Notes: generated by a model from the sequence alone, not told the origin. A DNA stretch of 64,000 nt from Chryseobacterium sp. CH25 (GCF_004119455.1 NZ_NRQT01000001.1:248001-312000), one strand, 5' to 3'; positions 26,145-36,612 are shown, numbered from the stretch's first letter. Numbers and translations are program-made.

Positions 26145-26990
26145 TTACCTATTCTTCTTTCTATATTCACCGGGAGTAACTCCTCTATATTTTTTAAAGA
26201 GTTTGGAAAGGTGGCTCTCATCACTGAACTGCAACTCATAAGCAATTTCACTCAGTCTTATACTGCTGTATTTCAAATAAGTTTCTACCAATTTAAGTCG
26301 ATAATCCAGTAAATAGTCCTGGTAAGAAACTCCGGTCTGCTGTTTAAAATACTCACCAAAATAATTTCCGGAAATTCCAAAATGATCTGCAATAACCTGA
26401 ATCCCTGTCTTTTCTCTATCTTTTATATGCTTTTGAATATAAGTAATGATCTTCATAATGGAAAAAGCTTTTCTATTTTCCTGCAGATCCGAGGTTTCGC
26501 TTTGAATAATATTTCTGGCAATAAGATTAAGCAGAATTGAAATACAGTTGCGGATGATAAGATAATCCTCTACCCTGTTCCTGAATTCATATGCAATCTG
26601 CTGAATAAGTGTTTTCGCAAAATCCTCATCATTTTTATTACGGAAGACACATCCGGCACGGGCATGATAATTATTACTGATATACTGCAGCTTATACAGA
26701 TTTTCACAACTTTCTATACGGTCTGCTTCCAGGCGAATCTTATCGATAAACTCAATAGGGCATTCTATACCGATCAGGTCAGCATTCTCACTCTCAAAAC
26801 GGTAAGTTTCCTGTTGGGGAATAATAAACAGCTTCCCTTCTGTAAAATCAATATAACGTTCATCATATAGAAGCTTCCCTTTTCCCTTAACAATATAGAC
26901 AAATGAGAGAAAAGTACTTGTTTTAAAAACAGCCTCTCCCTTAAGTTTCAATTCTTTTACCTTAATCCCTTCAAGATGGAGTCCTTTCAT
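26145..26990 (-). CDS. AraC family transcriptional regulator
   Basis: This 281-residue protein has an N-terminal cupin-type sensor domain (a VKGKGKLLYDERYIDF-type barrel) and a C-terminal double helix-turn-helix with IADHFGISGNYFGEYFKQQ and IAYELQFSDESHLSKLFKK. It is divergent from the MFS transporter at 27065 across 74 bp and probably regulates it. A -7 element (TACTTTTG on the minus strand, 27013-27020) lies 22 bp before the ATG. Confidence 0.92.
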   Translation of the reverse strand: MKGLHLEGIKVKELKLKGEAVFKTSTFLSFVYIVKGKGKLLYDERYIDFTEGKLFIIPQQETYRFESENADLIGIECPIEFIDKIRLEADRIESCENLYKLQYISNNYHARAGCVFRNKNDEDFAKTLIQQIAYEFRNRVEDYLIIRNCISILLNLIARNIIQSETSDLQENRKAFSIMKIITYIQKHIKDREKTGIQVIADHFGISGNYFGEYFKQQTGVSYQDYLLDYRLKLVETYLKYSSIRLSEIAYELQFSDESHLSKLFKKYRGVTPGEYRKKNR

Positions 26991-27012
26991 AGATACACAC
27001 TATAATTTCCTT

Positions 27013-27053
27013 CAAAAGTACAATTTTACTATAACATAACGGGGTTATTTTTG
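27013..27053. promoter_or_regulatory. divergent promoters with a shared palindrome (AraC / MFS)
   Basis: A minus-strand -7 element (27013-27020) and a plus-strand -7 element TATTTTTG (27046-27053) face away from each other. The palindrome ATAAC-GGG-GTTAT (27036-27048) lies between them and overlaps the transporter's -7 box, so a bound protein would block that promoter. Confidence 0.5.
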
Positions 27054-27064
27054 CATAAAAAAAT

Positions 27065-28444
27065 ATGAATACCTATCCGAAACGATGGCAGGCACTCAAT
27101 TTTCTGATTGCCGGAGCTTTTCTTTCACCACTGGACTATTTTATTGTAAATATGGCATTACCTTCCATCAAAAGTGCCTTCAGAGCCAGCGATCATCAGC
27201 TGCAGATGGTAATTGCCATTTACGGACTTACCTATGGAGCCCTGGTTGTTTGCGGTGGTCGTTTGGGTGATCTTTACGGGCGCAAGAAGATCTTCACACT
27301 TGGATTGTATACTTTTCTATTTTCTTCTTTGGCCTGTGCTTTTTCCCCTACAGTAACATGGCTTATTATCGCAAGGTTATTTCAGGGAGTTGGAGCTTCA
27401 TTGCTGGCTCCACAGGTTTTAGCCTCTATAAAAGTATTGTTCGGCAGTAATGAGCAGCCTAAGGCGGTAAGCCTCTTTAGTTCAGTATTTGGTTTGGCCT
27501 CTGTGATTGGACAATTGCTTGGTGGACTGCTTCTCAGTATGCATTGGAGCAACTTTTCCTGGGAACTGGTATTTCTTGTGAATGTTCCTATTACCATTAT
27601 TTGTATTGCCGGAATTCATTTTACGATGGATAACAGTCATGAAAAAACCAATTCAGGAATTGAGTTTAAAGGCTCATTACTGCTTATTCTTGCTTTACTG
27701 ATGCTGATATGCCCACTTATTTTCGGGCAGAAGTACCAATGGCCATGGTGGATATTTGCTATTATGATATCAGGAATATCTTTATTATTCATTTTTATCA
27801 GATATGAAATGTATCAACTGAAAAATAATCATCCCATCCTTATAGATCCTACGCTGCTTCAGTATAAACCGTTCGCATTAAGCCTTGTGATCATCTTTTT
27901 TTACAATTTCACTTCAGGTCTGTTCATTTGTTATCCTTATTATCTTCAGGAATTTCTCCATCAGGATTCCATGCATACAGGATTAGCCATTGTACCTTAC
28001 GGAGTTGCCTTTTTCCTAGGCCCGTTAATGACTGCCAAAATACAGCTATCATCTTATAAAATGATTTATATTGGGTTGGGCTTACTGATGAGCGGCTTTA
28101 TTCTATGTGCATCATGTTTTTATTTCCAGCAAAAGCCCTCTTTTATCACCAATATCACTCTGTTTATCGCAGGACTGGGACATGGTATTATTATGCCTGT
28201 GATGATGCGGACTGCTATTAATTTTACAACAAAAGAAAAGGCTGGACAGGCTTCCGGCCTGGTAAGTATCGGAATTCAGATAGGAAGTGTAATGGGTGGA
28301 GCTGTTATCGGAACTTTATTTTTTAATCTGATCAGTATCCTGGGCTTTCCAAAGGCTTTTGCGATCTCTATTGGTATGATCGGAACCATTCAAATCATAG
28401 GAATATTGGTAAATAGCAGGTTGCATCAATATATTAACTCTTAA
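27065..28444 (+). CDS. MFS drug/efflux transporter, 14-helix type
   Basis: This 459-residue polytopic protein has MFS motif A (GGRLGDLYGRKKIF, about residues 60-73) and motif C-like glycine-rich sequence in the fifth helix (SSVFGLASVIGQLLGG). Length and spacing suggest 14 membrane segments as in the DHA2 (EmrB/QacA-like) group, which exports drugs or toxic compounds using the proton gradient. The divergent AraC gene and the NTF2-like gene just downstream make a small module. Substrate unknown. Confidence 0.9.
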   Translation: MNTYPKRWQALNFLIAGAFLSPLDYFIVNMALPSIKSAFRASDHQLQMVIAIYGLTYGALVVCGGRLGDLYGRKKIFTLGLYTFLFSSLACAFSPTVTWLIIARLFQGVGASLLAPQVLASIKVLFGSNEQPKAVSLFSSVFGLASVIGQLLGGLLLSMHWSNFSWELVFLVNVPITIICIAGIHFTMDNSHEKTNSGIEFKGSLLLILALLMLICPLIFGQKYQWPWWIFAIMISGISLLFIFIRYEMYQLKNNHPILIDPTLLQYKPFALSLVIIFFYNFTSGLFICYPYYLQEFLHQDSMHTGLAIVPYGVAFFLGPLMTAKIQLSSYKMIYIGLGLLMSGFILCASCFYFQQKPSFITNITLFIAGLGHGIIMPVMMRTAINFTTKEKAGQASGLVSIGIQIGSVMGGAVIGTLFFNLISILGFPKAFAISIGMIGTIQIIGILVNSRLHQYINS

Positions 28445-28486
28445 TTTTCATCAACATCAAAAGAATCTAATTTTTAAATAAATCTT

Positions 28487-28876
28487 ATGGACAACAAACA
28501 AAAAATAAGTACAGAATTAAAAGATTTCTGCAAAAACATTGAAAAATGGTTTCAGGGAAGCGAACAGGACCAGGATGCTTTATTGAGAACAATTCTTTCC
28601 GGGTTCTCACCCGATTTCAAAATGGTAAACGGAGATGGAAACACAGCTACTCTATCTCTGTTTTCAGACTGGCTTCCAACAGTGTTTGGGAAGTTTCCTG
28701 AACGCAGTGTACAGATTGAAGATATAGAAATCCACAGTTCTGAGCATCACGGTTTGGCTACTTATATAGAGATTCAGACTACAGAAGGAATAACAAACAG
28801 AAGAAAAGCTTCAGCAGTTTTCCTTATTAACGAAGAAAAAGCACTGTGGCTTCATCTTATAGAAAACTGGATATAA
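28487..28876 (+). CDS. NTF2-like (SnoaL/DUF4440 type) protein
   Basis: This 129-residue soluble protein has N-terminal helices, a middle with FSPDFKMVNGDGN, and C-terminal strands ending WLHLIENWI. This is the layout of small cone-shaped NTF2-like domains, which bind or transform small hydrophobic molecules. It lies 42 bp after the MFS gene and before a terminator, so it is probably cotranscribed. Family call is by pattern only; the catalytic activity cannot be told. Confidence 0.65.
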   Translation: MDNKQKISTELKDFCKNIEKWFQGSEQDQDALLRTILSGFSPDFKMVNGDGNTATLSLFSDWLPTVFGKFPERSVQIEDIEIHSSEHHGLATYIEIQTTEGITNRRKASAVFLINEEKALWLHLIENWI

Positions 28877-28881
28877 AAATA

Positions 28882-28909
28882 AACGGACTGTTTCTCCTAA
28901 CAGTCCGTT
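28882..28909. terminator. bidirectional terminator
   Basis: AACGGACTGTT and AACAGTCCGTT form a perfect 11-bp stem with a 6-base loop between two convergent genes, followed by CTATTTTT on the plus side. Confidence 0.85.
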
Positions 28910-28926
28910 CTATTTTTCAGTAATGA

Positions 28927-30087
28927 TTATTTGTTATTTCTGAATATTTCCATCTTTCCAGCCATAATACTCAACAGGATACCAAAGCAGGCAAAAAGTC
29001 CGAAAGAATATCTGAGATCAAAACCTTCTGCAATATAACCGATCAGAGGTGGCCCAATCAGAAAGCCTAAGAATGAAATACTGGACACAAAAGACAGGGC
29101 AATACTTGGTGCCACTGTATTCACCTTACCAATGGTACTGTATACAGACGGTACGCTTAAAGAAGCTCCAAGTCCGATAACCATAAAAGCAATGATACAA
29201 ATCCATAATTCAGGGAAGAAAATACTGAGGAAAAGACCAATACTCATCAGAATACCACAGAACTGCAATACGGTCCTTTTTCCTAATTTTTCAATAATCC
29301 TGTTTCCCACAAATCTTCCTAAAGTCATCATTAAGATAAAGCTTGTATATCCCAATATAACAAGCTTTTCCGGTACTTTTACAATGGTCTGAAAATAAAC
29401 ACCGCTCCAGTCAAACATCGCTCCTTCAATCGCCATGCTTAAAAAACCAATGATCCCTAATCCTACCAATGTTGGATTTACAGATTTAAAAATAGACTGT
29501 GTTTGTGGCTCAGCTTTATGAATAATGTTGGTAAGATTATTCCTGCTATATAGCCAGATCAGAGTAACAAGGATAAAAGTAAGCACAAAATGATGAAACG
29601 TTTCAATATGCAGGTTTATCGCAAGCAATCCCAATAATGCCCCTACCAGGCCGGCAAAACACCAGGCTCCATGATAAGAAGACAGTAATGTTCTTTTAGT
29701 GATAGACTCTATCTCAATGGCCTGAGTATTCACTGCAATATTGCATAAATTTCCTGTCACCCCAAAGAAAAACAGAACTGCAGCCAAAATCCAGTAAGAT
29801 GGAGAAAGACCAATAAGCAAAAGAAAACCCGGATATAATAAAAAACAACTTTTAATGATGGTACTGCTTCCGTATCTGCTGATTAATTTTCCGGATAACA
29901 TCATCGTAGAAAGCTGACCTATCGGCATCAGAAGCAAAAGCGTTCCAAGCTGTGCTTCATTGATAGATAAGGCATCTTTAATAATGGGAATACGACTCGC
30001 CCATGATGAGAAAACAAGCCCATGGGCAAAGAAAAGTAAAAAACAGGCCGTAGGCATTTTCGCATTGAATGATTCTCTATCGTGCAT
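28927..30087 (-). CDS. MFS transporter, 12-helix type
   Basis: This 386-residue protein has about 12 membrane segments with N-terminal AHGLVFSSWASRIPIIKDAL and a Gly-rich ISRYGSSTIIKS loop in the motif A position. This resembles the YbjJ/fucose-permease-like branch of the MFS. It is divergent from the AraC regulator at 30281, with operator-like repeats in the gap. Substrate unknown; sugar or drug export are both possible. Confidence 0.88.
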   Translation of the reverse strand: MHDRESFNAKMPTACFLLFFAHGLVFSSWASRIPIIKDALSINEAQLGTLLLLMPIGQLSTMMLSGKLISRYGSSTIIKSCFLLYPGFLLLIGLSPSYWILAAVLFFFGVTGNLCNIAVNTQAIEIESITKRTLLSSYHGAWCFAGLVGALLGLLAINLHIETFHHFVLTFILVTLIWLYSRNNLTNIIHKAEPQTQSIFKSVNPTLVGLGIIGFLSMAIEGAMFDWSGVYFQTIVKVPEKLVILGYTSFILMMTLGRFVGNRIIEKLGKRTVLQFCGILMSIGLFLSIFFPELWICIIAFMVIGLGASLSVPSVYSTIGKVNTVAPSIALSFVSSISFLGFLIGPPLIGYIAEGFDLRYSFGLFACFGILLSIMAGKMEIFRNNK

Positions 30088-30149
30088 TGTAACAGTGTTT
30101 GATTAAAATTTCCGTTTGCGAAGTTAATAACACTCAGCCAATAAAATAC

Positions 30150-30180
30150 ATTCCATTTTTGATATTTTATATTCCATTTT
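30150..30180. promoter_or_regulatory. direct repeat ATTCCATTTT, 21-bp spacing
   Basis: ATTCCATTTT occurs at 30150-30159 and 30171-30180, exactly 21 bp apart, in the gap between the MFS gene and the AraC gene. Two-turn spacing of identical decamers is what a tandem AraC-family dimer would recognise. Confidence 0.6.
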
Positions 30181-30213
30181 AAACAATGCTTTTAAAAAGA
30201 AAAATTAACTGCT

Positions 30214-30221
30214 TACATTTG
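30214..30221 (+). promoter_or_regulatory. -7 promoter element of the AraC gene
   Basis: TACATTTG fits the TAnnTTTG consensus and lies 59 bp before the ATG at 30281 and 34 bp after the second operator-like repeat. Confidence 0.45.
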
Positions 30222-30280
30222 ATCACTGGAATATAACACCTCAAATTATTAACCATACCAAGAAGTCATCCCACTGTAAA

Positions 30281-31126
30281 ATGATAGATATAAAGCCAAA
30301 TTTTGAAGGATTATGTATTGAAAAATATACTGTAAACACCCTTTCTGAATTTCATGTAAAAGCAGGAAATTTAAATAAACTGCTGCTTTGTTTCGTATCA
30401 AATGGAACACTGGATCTTCAAATCAACAATCTTCCCTATCATATACAGGCCAATTCTATTATCATGTTACTGCCTGATACCAATCTGGGAGATATTTCCA
30501 GTAGTAATGACCTTGAACTATCCGTATTTTTTATCTCTCTGGATTTTATCAGTACTTACAGCTTTCTGACTGTTCTTCTGGCCAGTGATGAGATCAAATT
30601 CAGTCCGGTGATGAAGGTTGAATCTACAGCGAGAAAACTCATTTGGTCTACGGTAAAGTTAATCCAGGATTATCATTCCAAAACCAAGGAAGATAGCACT
30701 GTAGAGTCTGTACAATATCTGCTTTATGCTCTTCTCGAGGTAGTTTCAAAACTTTATCTGCCCATTATCAAGAATAACAGCCTTTTACAGACCAGAAGCC
30801 AGGATATTATCGATCATTTCTTTGAATTGCTGAATAAACATGGCCACCTGGAAAGAAGTGTATTGTTTTACTCTGACCAACTGCACCTTTCTCCGCAGTA
30901 TTTAAGCAGTCTAATCAAAAAAGAAACCGGAAAACCGATTAAACAGTGGATAAGTTACAGAGTGATAAAACAGGCTGAAGAACTTCTTAAAACGACCTCG
31001 CTGTCCATTAAAGAAATCAGTAACCAACTGCAGTTTGTAGATTCTTCCCTATTCTGCAGGTATTTCAGACGCTGTACAGGTATTACAGCCAATACCTATA
31101 GAGAAAATTATAAGATTAAAAAATAA
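30281..31126 (+). CDS. AraC family transcriptional regulator
   Basis: This 281-residue protein has an N-terminal sensor domain (FHVKAGNLNKLLLCFVSNG region) and C-terminal double helix-turn-helix motifs containing YSDQLHLSPQYLSSLIKKE and ISNQLQFVDSSLFCRYFRR. It is divergent from the 12-helix MFS gene, its likely target. Only its two DNA-binding helices resemble the other two AraC proteins nearby, so they look independently acquired rather than tandem duplicates. Confidence 0.92.
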   Translation: MIDIKPNFEGLCIEKYTVNTLSEFHVKAGNLNKLLLCFVSNGTLDLQINNLPYHIQANSIIMLLPDTNLGDISSSNDLELSVFFISLDFISTYSFLTVLLASDEIKFSPVMKVESTARKLIWSTVKLIQDYHSKTKEDSTVESVQYLLYALLEVVSKLYLPIIKNNSLLQTRSQDIIDHFFELLNKHGHLERSVLFYSDQLHLSPQYLSSLIKKETGKPIKQWISYRVIKQAEELLKTTSLSIKEISNQLQFVDSSLFCRYFRRCTGITANTYRENYKIKK

Positions 31127-31258
31127 ATACTAGTAATGACGAATTGATTCCGCTGAAAACACTAACTAATAAATTAATTCCGTAAATATTAAAAATATAA
31201 TTAAATTAATACAACAATATCGTGCTTTTAATTAAATTAGCTCTTCAAAAATAGTATT

Positions 31259-31876
31259 ATGAAGGAGAAGTGGATTTCACACCCAACCATTTTAGAAGGA
31301 GCCAACGTTGAGCTTATTCCTTTGGAAAAAGAACATCTTGAAGAATTGTACATTGCCGCCGCAGATAAAGACCTTTGGGCATTAATTCCGACTGACGGTA
31401 CAGATAAAACGGTATTCTATCAGAACTACGAATTCGCCTTATCAGAAAGAGACAACGGAAACCAATACCCTTTTGTCATCAGACATAAAGAAACTCAAAA
31501 ACTGATAGGCTCTACACGATTTTTTGAAATATATCCCTCGGATAAAAAATTAGAAATCGGATGGACCTGGATCACTAAAGATTTTTGGGGCACTTCCGTT
31601 AATCTGGAATGCAAATTACTGCTACTTACCTACTGTTTCGAAGTATTAAAGACCAATCGTGTACAGCTGAAAACAAAAGACGATAACTTCAGGTCAAGAA
31701 AAGCCATTGAAAAAATCGGTGGTGTATTTGAAGGCATCTTACGTAAAGATAAAATTCAAAATGACGGCACCACAAGAAATGCAGCCTATTACAGCATTTT
31801 GGATGATGAATGGGATGCTGCAAAACAGAAAATTGAGACCTTAATCCAAGAAAAGGAAACATCTGTAAAGAGCTGA
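31259..31876 (+). CDS. GNAT family N-acetyltransferase (RimJ/RimL type)
   Basis: This 205-residue protein has the RimL-like start (HPTILEGANVELIPLEKEHL), the core strand LEIGWTWITKDFWGT and the acetyl-CoA region RSRKAIEKIGGVFEGILRKD. It would acetylate the N-terminus of a protein or a small amine; the target is unknown. It is a single-gene unit ending before a hairpin terminator. Confidence 0.88.
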   Translation: MKEKWISHPTILEGANVELIPLEKEHLEELYIAAADKDLWALIPTDGTDKTVFYQNYEFALSERDNGNQYPFVIRHKETQKLIGSTRFFEIYPSDKKLEIGWTWITKDFWGTSVNLECKLLLLTYCFEVLKTNRVQLKTKDDNFRSRKAIEKIGGVFEGILRKDKIQNDGTTRNAAYYSILDDEWDAAKQKIETLIQEKETSVKS

Positions 31877-31917
31877 AACCAATATTCTGAGAAATAAAGT
31901 CATTTAAAAATAAAAAA

Positions 31918-31955
31918 AATCAGATGTAGAAGTTCAATTTCTTTTACATCTGATT
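31918..31955. terminator. terminator between the GNAT and T9SS cargo genes
   Basis: AATCAGATGTA (31918-31928) pairs with TACATCTGATT (31945-31955) around a 16-base AT-rich loop between convergent genes. It can serve both strands. Confidence 0.7.
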
Positions 31956-31971
31956 CTATATCATCAACTAT

Positions 31972-32979
31972 TTACTTTTTGATTATTTTCTTTGAAACAA
32001 CATTTCCGTTCTTCAGCTCTCCCTGAAGAATATAAACTCCTTTTGCAAGCTTTGAAACATCAACTTTATCAACATTTTCAGCCGTTACAACAATTCTCCC
32101 TTCCAGAGAACTGACAGTAATCTTTTTAAGGCCTTCTTTTGAGGCTATCGTTATAAAATCTGTACTTGGGTTCGGATAAACTGAGATCGTTTCTTTTTTA
32201 CTATCTAAATTGGCTGTTGAAAGCACAGCCGTGTCAAGATAAGATACCGATTTTGAAATATTCGTATTTCCATTGAACACAAATGTATTAATCGCAAAGC
32301 TGAGCACCATGCCATCAGTCTGGCTCACCCATTGATAAGATTCATTGACATAAGTAGCAACAAGAGGAACAGGTACGCTGGCAATCGTCTGCGTAGCAGT
32401 TCTCATTCTCTTTATTCTCAACACATTGGGGTAAGTTCCTTTGGGAGTAATGACAGTGCCATAGCCATCAACCGTAACACTCACCTGCCCTGTTTCATTT
32501 GTATTTCCAATAGCTGCAGAAACACTGTTGAACTCATAGGGATCATCAAACTGCTGCTGATAAGTAATCGGGAACTTATATTCAATCAGAGGATTAACAT
32601 AAGTAACTGTAACATCTCCCAATGCAGGCCCTGAATAAGAACCTAGTGTCGTAGCATCAAGGTCTGTCATAACACTGAAATCATGAGTATCAGCACTAGT
32701 CATTGTTGCAATCCTGTTCGCTCCGGGAAATCTGAAACAGTTAGACTCACCAGGACACGCTCTGTTGAGATAAGAAATAGAATTTGTCCCTGTATATGCT
32801 GAAAAATCCCAGGTAATATTAGCCCCGGCAGCTCCGGCTGTAATAGAAGTCCCACTTACATCTCCTGATTTGAGACTCACGGTACTGTTAACACGGTCAA
32901 CACCAGCTCTTGTTATTGAGGGCTGTGCATAGAGCATTATTCCCATAACAAGGAATAAGATAAGGTTTAAATTTTTCAT
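31972..32979 (-). CDS. secreted protein with T9SS type A C-terminal sorting domain
   Basis: This 335-residue protein has a signal peptide (MKNLNLILFLVMGIMLYAQ) and a C-terminal sorting domain with VYPNPSTDFITI, GVYILQGE and a final KKIIKK, recognised by the type IX secretion system. The beta-rich middle has no family I recognise. It should be exported across the outer membrane and attached to the surface or released. A -7 element (TAACTTTG, minus strand, 33004-33011) sits 24 bp before the ATG. Confidence 0.9.
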   Translation of the reverse strand: MKNLNLILFLVMGIMLYAQPSITRAGVDRVNSTVSLKSGDVSGTSITAGAAGANITWDFSAYTGTNSISYLNRACPGESNCFRFPGANRIATMTSADTHDFSVMTDLDATTLGSYSGPALGDVTVTYVNPLIEYKFPITYQQQFDDPYEFNSVSAAIGNTNETGQVSVTVDGYGTVITPKGTYPNVLRIKRMRTATQTIASVPVPLVATYVNESYQWVSQTDGMVLSFAINTFVFNGNTNISKSVSYLDTAVLSTANLDSKKETISVYPNPSTDFITIASKEGLKKITVSSLEGRIVVTAENVDKVDVSKLAKGVYILQGELKNGNVVSKKIIKK

Positions 32980-33219
32980 AATATTTTGGTTTAATGTGAA
33001 TTACAAAGTTATTTCCTTTATGAATATAAAATAATTAATCTTTAAGAATATATTTTTATCTATCTAAAACCCGACTTGTTCTACAAACAACATTCAATAA
33101 TTCACCAAATGGATTAATCAATGTAGCAATATCCTCATGTAAAAGTTGACCAATTATTGATGCGTTGCCGAGCTGATACATTGTTACTTTTAAAACATCC
33201 TGTTTCTATCGTTTTTTTG

Positions 33220-33227
33220 TAAGTTTG
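33220..33227 (+). promoter_or_regulatory. -7 promoter element of the SNF2 helicase gene
   Basis: TAAGTTTG fits TAnnTTTG and lies 15 bp before the ATG at 33243. It overlaps the alternative TTG start at 33225, which can therefore be excluded. Confidence 0.5.
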
Positions 33228-33242
33228 CTCCGATCATTTTTT

Positions 33243-36200
33243 ATGGCTGAATATATTCTTGAAAACATCAATATCAGTACACTTTCCGTGTATGATCTGT
33301 TAAAACATACAACAGAAAGTTCGTTTATTGGAATCACTGATTTTCGTGAAGTTTATCCCATTGCCATTGAAAATAACACAGGAATTTTTACAAAAAAAAC
33401 TTCACTGCAGGATTTCCCTGTTGTTTCTGTAAGCCGTATAAATAATTCTCTGCTCTGTAGCTGCAGCTGTGATCAAACTAAAGCTCAGCTTTGTAACCAT
33501 CAGGCCGAAATTATCCACTGTATTCTGGAAGAGAAGAATTACCGCATTTTCTTTGATGATATTTTACGTAAAAAACATTAATAGCAAAAGCCAAAGGATA
33601 TGGTTTAGAAAACGAACCTGATCTTGATCAATATTTTCAACTGGAACTTACGGAAGGAAAGCTTGAAATTTCATCCAAAATCAAGGAAATGCTTCCCATG
33701 GATGAACAGATGTTTCAGAGAGAGCTACTTCCCCAACTTCCTTCTAAACTGGATGAACTGGCCGCACTGGAAACAGATAAAAAACAGATATTGGTAATTG
33801 GTAAACACAGATACTACAATCATCTGGTATTTTCTCTCATGGAAGCAGAGATTACACAAACCGGAAAGATTAAAAATCCTGTTACTCCTGTAGATGCCAT
33901 GCAATTGATATGGAAAGCAGAGAAGCCTCTGGATATAAAATTCTATACCGCTATTTCTTCTTTTCAGAACAATTACAATGAAGATTATAACGCAGCAGAA
34001 TTGGAAGCTTTAAAGCTCATTGTAAAGAATCCAATAGAGCTGGATGTATACTATCATGATCGGGAAATTGCAGAAACCATCTCCGCAAAATCATTAATAC
34101 CTGTTAAACTTAATACTTTAAGTGCAGAGATACAACTATCTGTATTTAAGAAAGATCCATTTTATGAAATTACCGGAGAATTACTGTTTAATGATTCATC
34201 TGTACCCTTTAGGAATGTAGTAATCAGAAATGAATATTTTGTATATAACAATAACACTTTCAGCTTTATAGACCATCCTGACATGCTTAGGGTTATTAAG
34301 TTTTTCAAAGCAAACAATGAGATTTTGCTGATTCATTCTTCAAAATATGAAGGTTTTATGCAACAAATCCTATCTACGCTTGAAGAACGTATTCACATTA
34401 ATTACAGCTACATACAAAAAGCAACAAAAGTACAACTTGAAGAAAAGAGTTTTCATACAGAAAGAGTTATTTATCTTCGCCAACAGGAAAATTATATAGG
34501 AATTACTCCCGTTATGAAGTATGGGCAGGTAGAGGTTCCTGTATATTCTCGAAAGCAGATTTTTGATACAGACCAGAATGGAAACCCTTTTAAAATAGAA
34601 AGAAATGATGCCTTAGAAGCCCGTTTTACTTCTCTGGTAATGCAGATGCATCCTGATTTTGAAGAACAGATGGATGGGTATCAGTATTTCTATTTACACA
34701 GAGACAAATTCCTTGATGACCAATGGTTTTTGAATGCATTTGAAGTATGGAGAAATGAAGGAATTATCATTTAGGCTTTAATGAACTGAAAAACAATAAG
34801 CTTAATCCACACCGTGCTAAAATCAACATTCAGATTACCAGCGGACTGGATTGGTTTAATGCAAAATTAAAGGTAGGCTTTGGTCAGAAAGAAGCTACCT
34901 TAAAGCAGCTTCACAGAACCATACGAAATAAAAGTAAATTTGTACAGCTGGACGATGGCAGTCTGGGTATTCTTCCTGAAGAATGGATGGATAAAATGGC
35001 AGCTTATTTTCAAGCCGGAGAAATTGACGAAGAACTGTTGAGGATTCCCAAAATTAACTTCACAGAAATCTCTTCCCTTTTTGAAAAAGAAGTCCTGAGT
35101 ACTGAAGTTCAGAATGAAATCAGTACATATTCCTCTCAATTTCTGACAGACAAAGATATTCCTCATTCCAATATTCCTGCTGAATTGAATGCCGAATTGA
35201 GAGATTATCAGCACGATGGATTAAACTGGCTTAACTTCCTGGACAGCTTCAACTTTGGCGGGTGCCTGGCTGACGATATGGGATTGGGAAAAACCCTGCA
35301 GATTATTGCATTTATTCTTTCTCAAAGGGAAAAAAGGGGCCATACTACTAACCTTGTAGTCGTTCCTACTTCTCTTCTTTTCAACTGGCAGGAAGAAATC
35401 AGCAAGTTTGCCCCTTCCATAAAAGTTTTAGTGCATTATGGTCCGGAAAGGCAAAAAACAATTAATCATCTTTTAGATTATGAAGTAGTTCTTACCAGCT
35501 ATGGTATGCTGCTTTCAGACATCCGCTTTCTGAAGACTTTTAATTTCAATTATATTTTCCTTGATGAATCCCAGACCATTAAGAACCCTAATTCCGAAAG
35601 ATATAAAGCCGCAAGGCTTCTCCAGGCCAGAAACAGGATTGTTTTAACGGGTACACCTATTGAGAACAGTACTTTTGACCTTTATAGCCAGCTTTCTTTT
35701 GCCTGTCCTGGATTATTAGGCAGCAAACAGTCTTTCAAAGATATCTATGCTATTCCCATTGATAAGTTTGAATACAGCAAACGGGCCATGGAACTTCAGC
35801 AGAAAATAAAGCCGTTTATTCTCCGAAGAACCAAAAAACAGGTAGCCAAAGAGCTTCCGGAGAAAACAGAAACTGTTATTTACTGCGAAATGAATACGGA
35901 ACAGCGTAAAATTTATGATGCTTATGAAAAAGAGCTCCGTGAATTTATTGCAGCCAATGATGACGATGATCTTAATAAAAACAGCATGCATGTTCTTACA
36001 GGCCTTACAAGACTCAGACAGATCTGTAATTCCCCCGTGCTGATTAAAGAGGGATATTCTGGGGAAAATGCGGTTAAAATTGAGATTCTGATGGAACAGA
36101 TCCTTGGAAAATCAAAAGACCATAAAATTCTTGTGTTCTCTCAGTTTGTAGGAATGCTGGACTTGTTAAAACCAGAGTTGGAACGCCATGGAATTCCTTT

Positions 36201-36579
36201 TGAATATCTTACCGGGCAAACGAAAGACAGAGGAAAGAAAGTAGCTAATTTCCAGGAAAATGATGAAATCAGAGTGTTTTTAATAAGTTTAAAAGCCGGT
36301 GGTGTCGGGCTTAATCTTACCCAAGCTGATTATATTTACCTGATTGATCCCTGGTGGAATCCTGCTACTGAAAACCAGGCTATTGACCGAAGTTACCGTA
36401 TTGGACAGACTAAAAATGTGATTGCTGTCCGTATGATCTGTTCCAATACCGTGGAAGAGAAAATCCTTACTCTTCAGAAAAAGAAGACCCTATTGGCTCA
36501 AAATCTTCTTAAAACAGACGGCACCAAGTTCCAGGGACTTTCAAAACAGGACCTTTTGGATATTTTGGATCAGAAATAA
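33243..36579 (+). pseudogene. SWIM/SNF2-family DEAD-box helicase gene with two frameshifts
   Basis: Three consecutive frames belong to one gene. Part 1 (33243-33581) holds a SWIM zinc finger (CSCDQTKAQLCNH). Part 2 (about 33580-34774) is the linker domain. Part 3 (about 34775-36579) is the SNF2 ATPase with DDMGLGKTLQ, DESQT, LTGTPIEN and GGVGLNLTQADYIYLIDPWW. Sense continues across each stop if one base is added, at an A6 run near 33570 (RKK|TLIAKAKGYG) and a T3 run near 34760 (EGIII|LGFNEL). Total length plus two bases is divisible by three and gives 1112 residues, normal for these proteins. Either the gene is recently inactivated or the assembly has two homopolymer deletions; both flanks of each break still look under selection. 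Confidence 0.85.
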
Positions 36580-36612
36580 AGCCATTTAATTACCAACATC
36601 ATACAAAACAAA

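Noticed and set aside
33560..34780. Programmed -1 ribosomal frameshifting in the SNF2 gene
   Set aside because: The A6 run near 33570 could slip, but the second break at only three T has no slippery heptamer and no clear downstream structure, so two error or mutation events are a simpler account.
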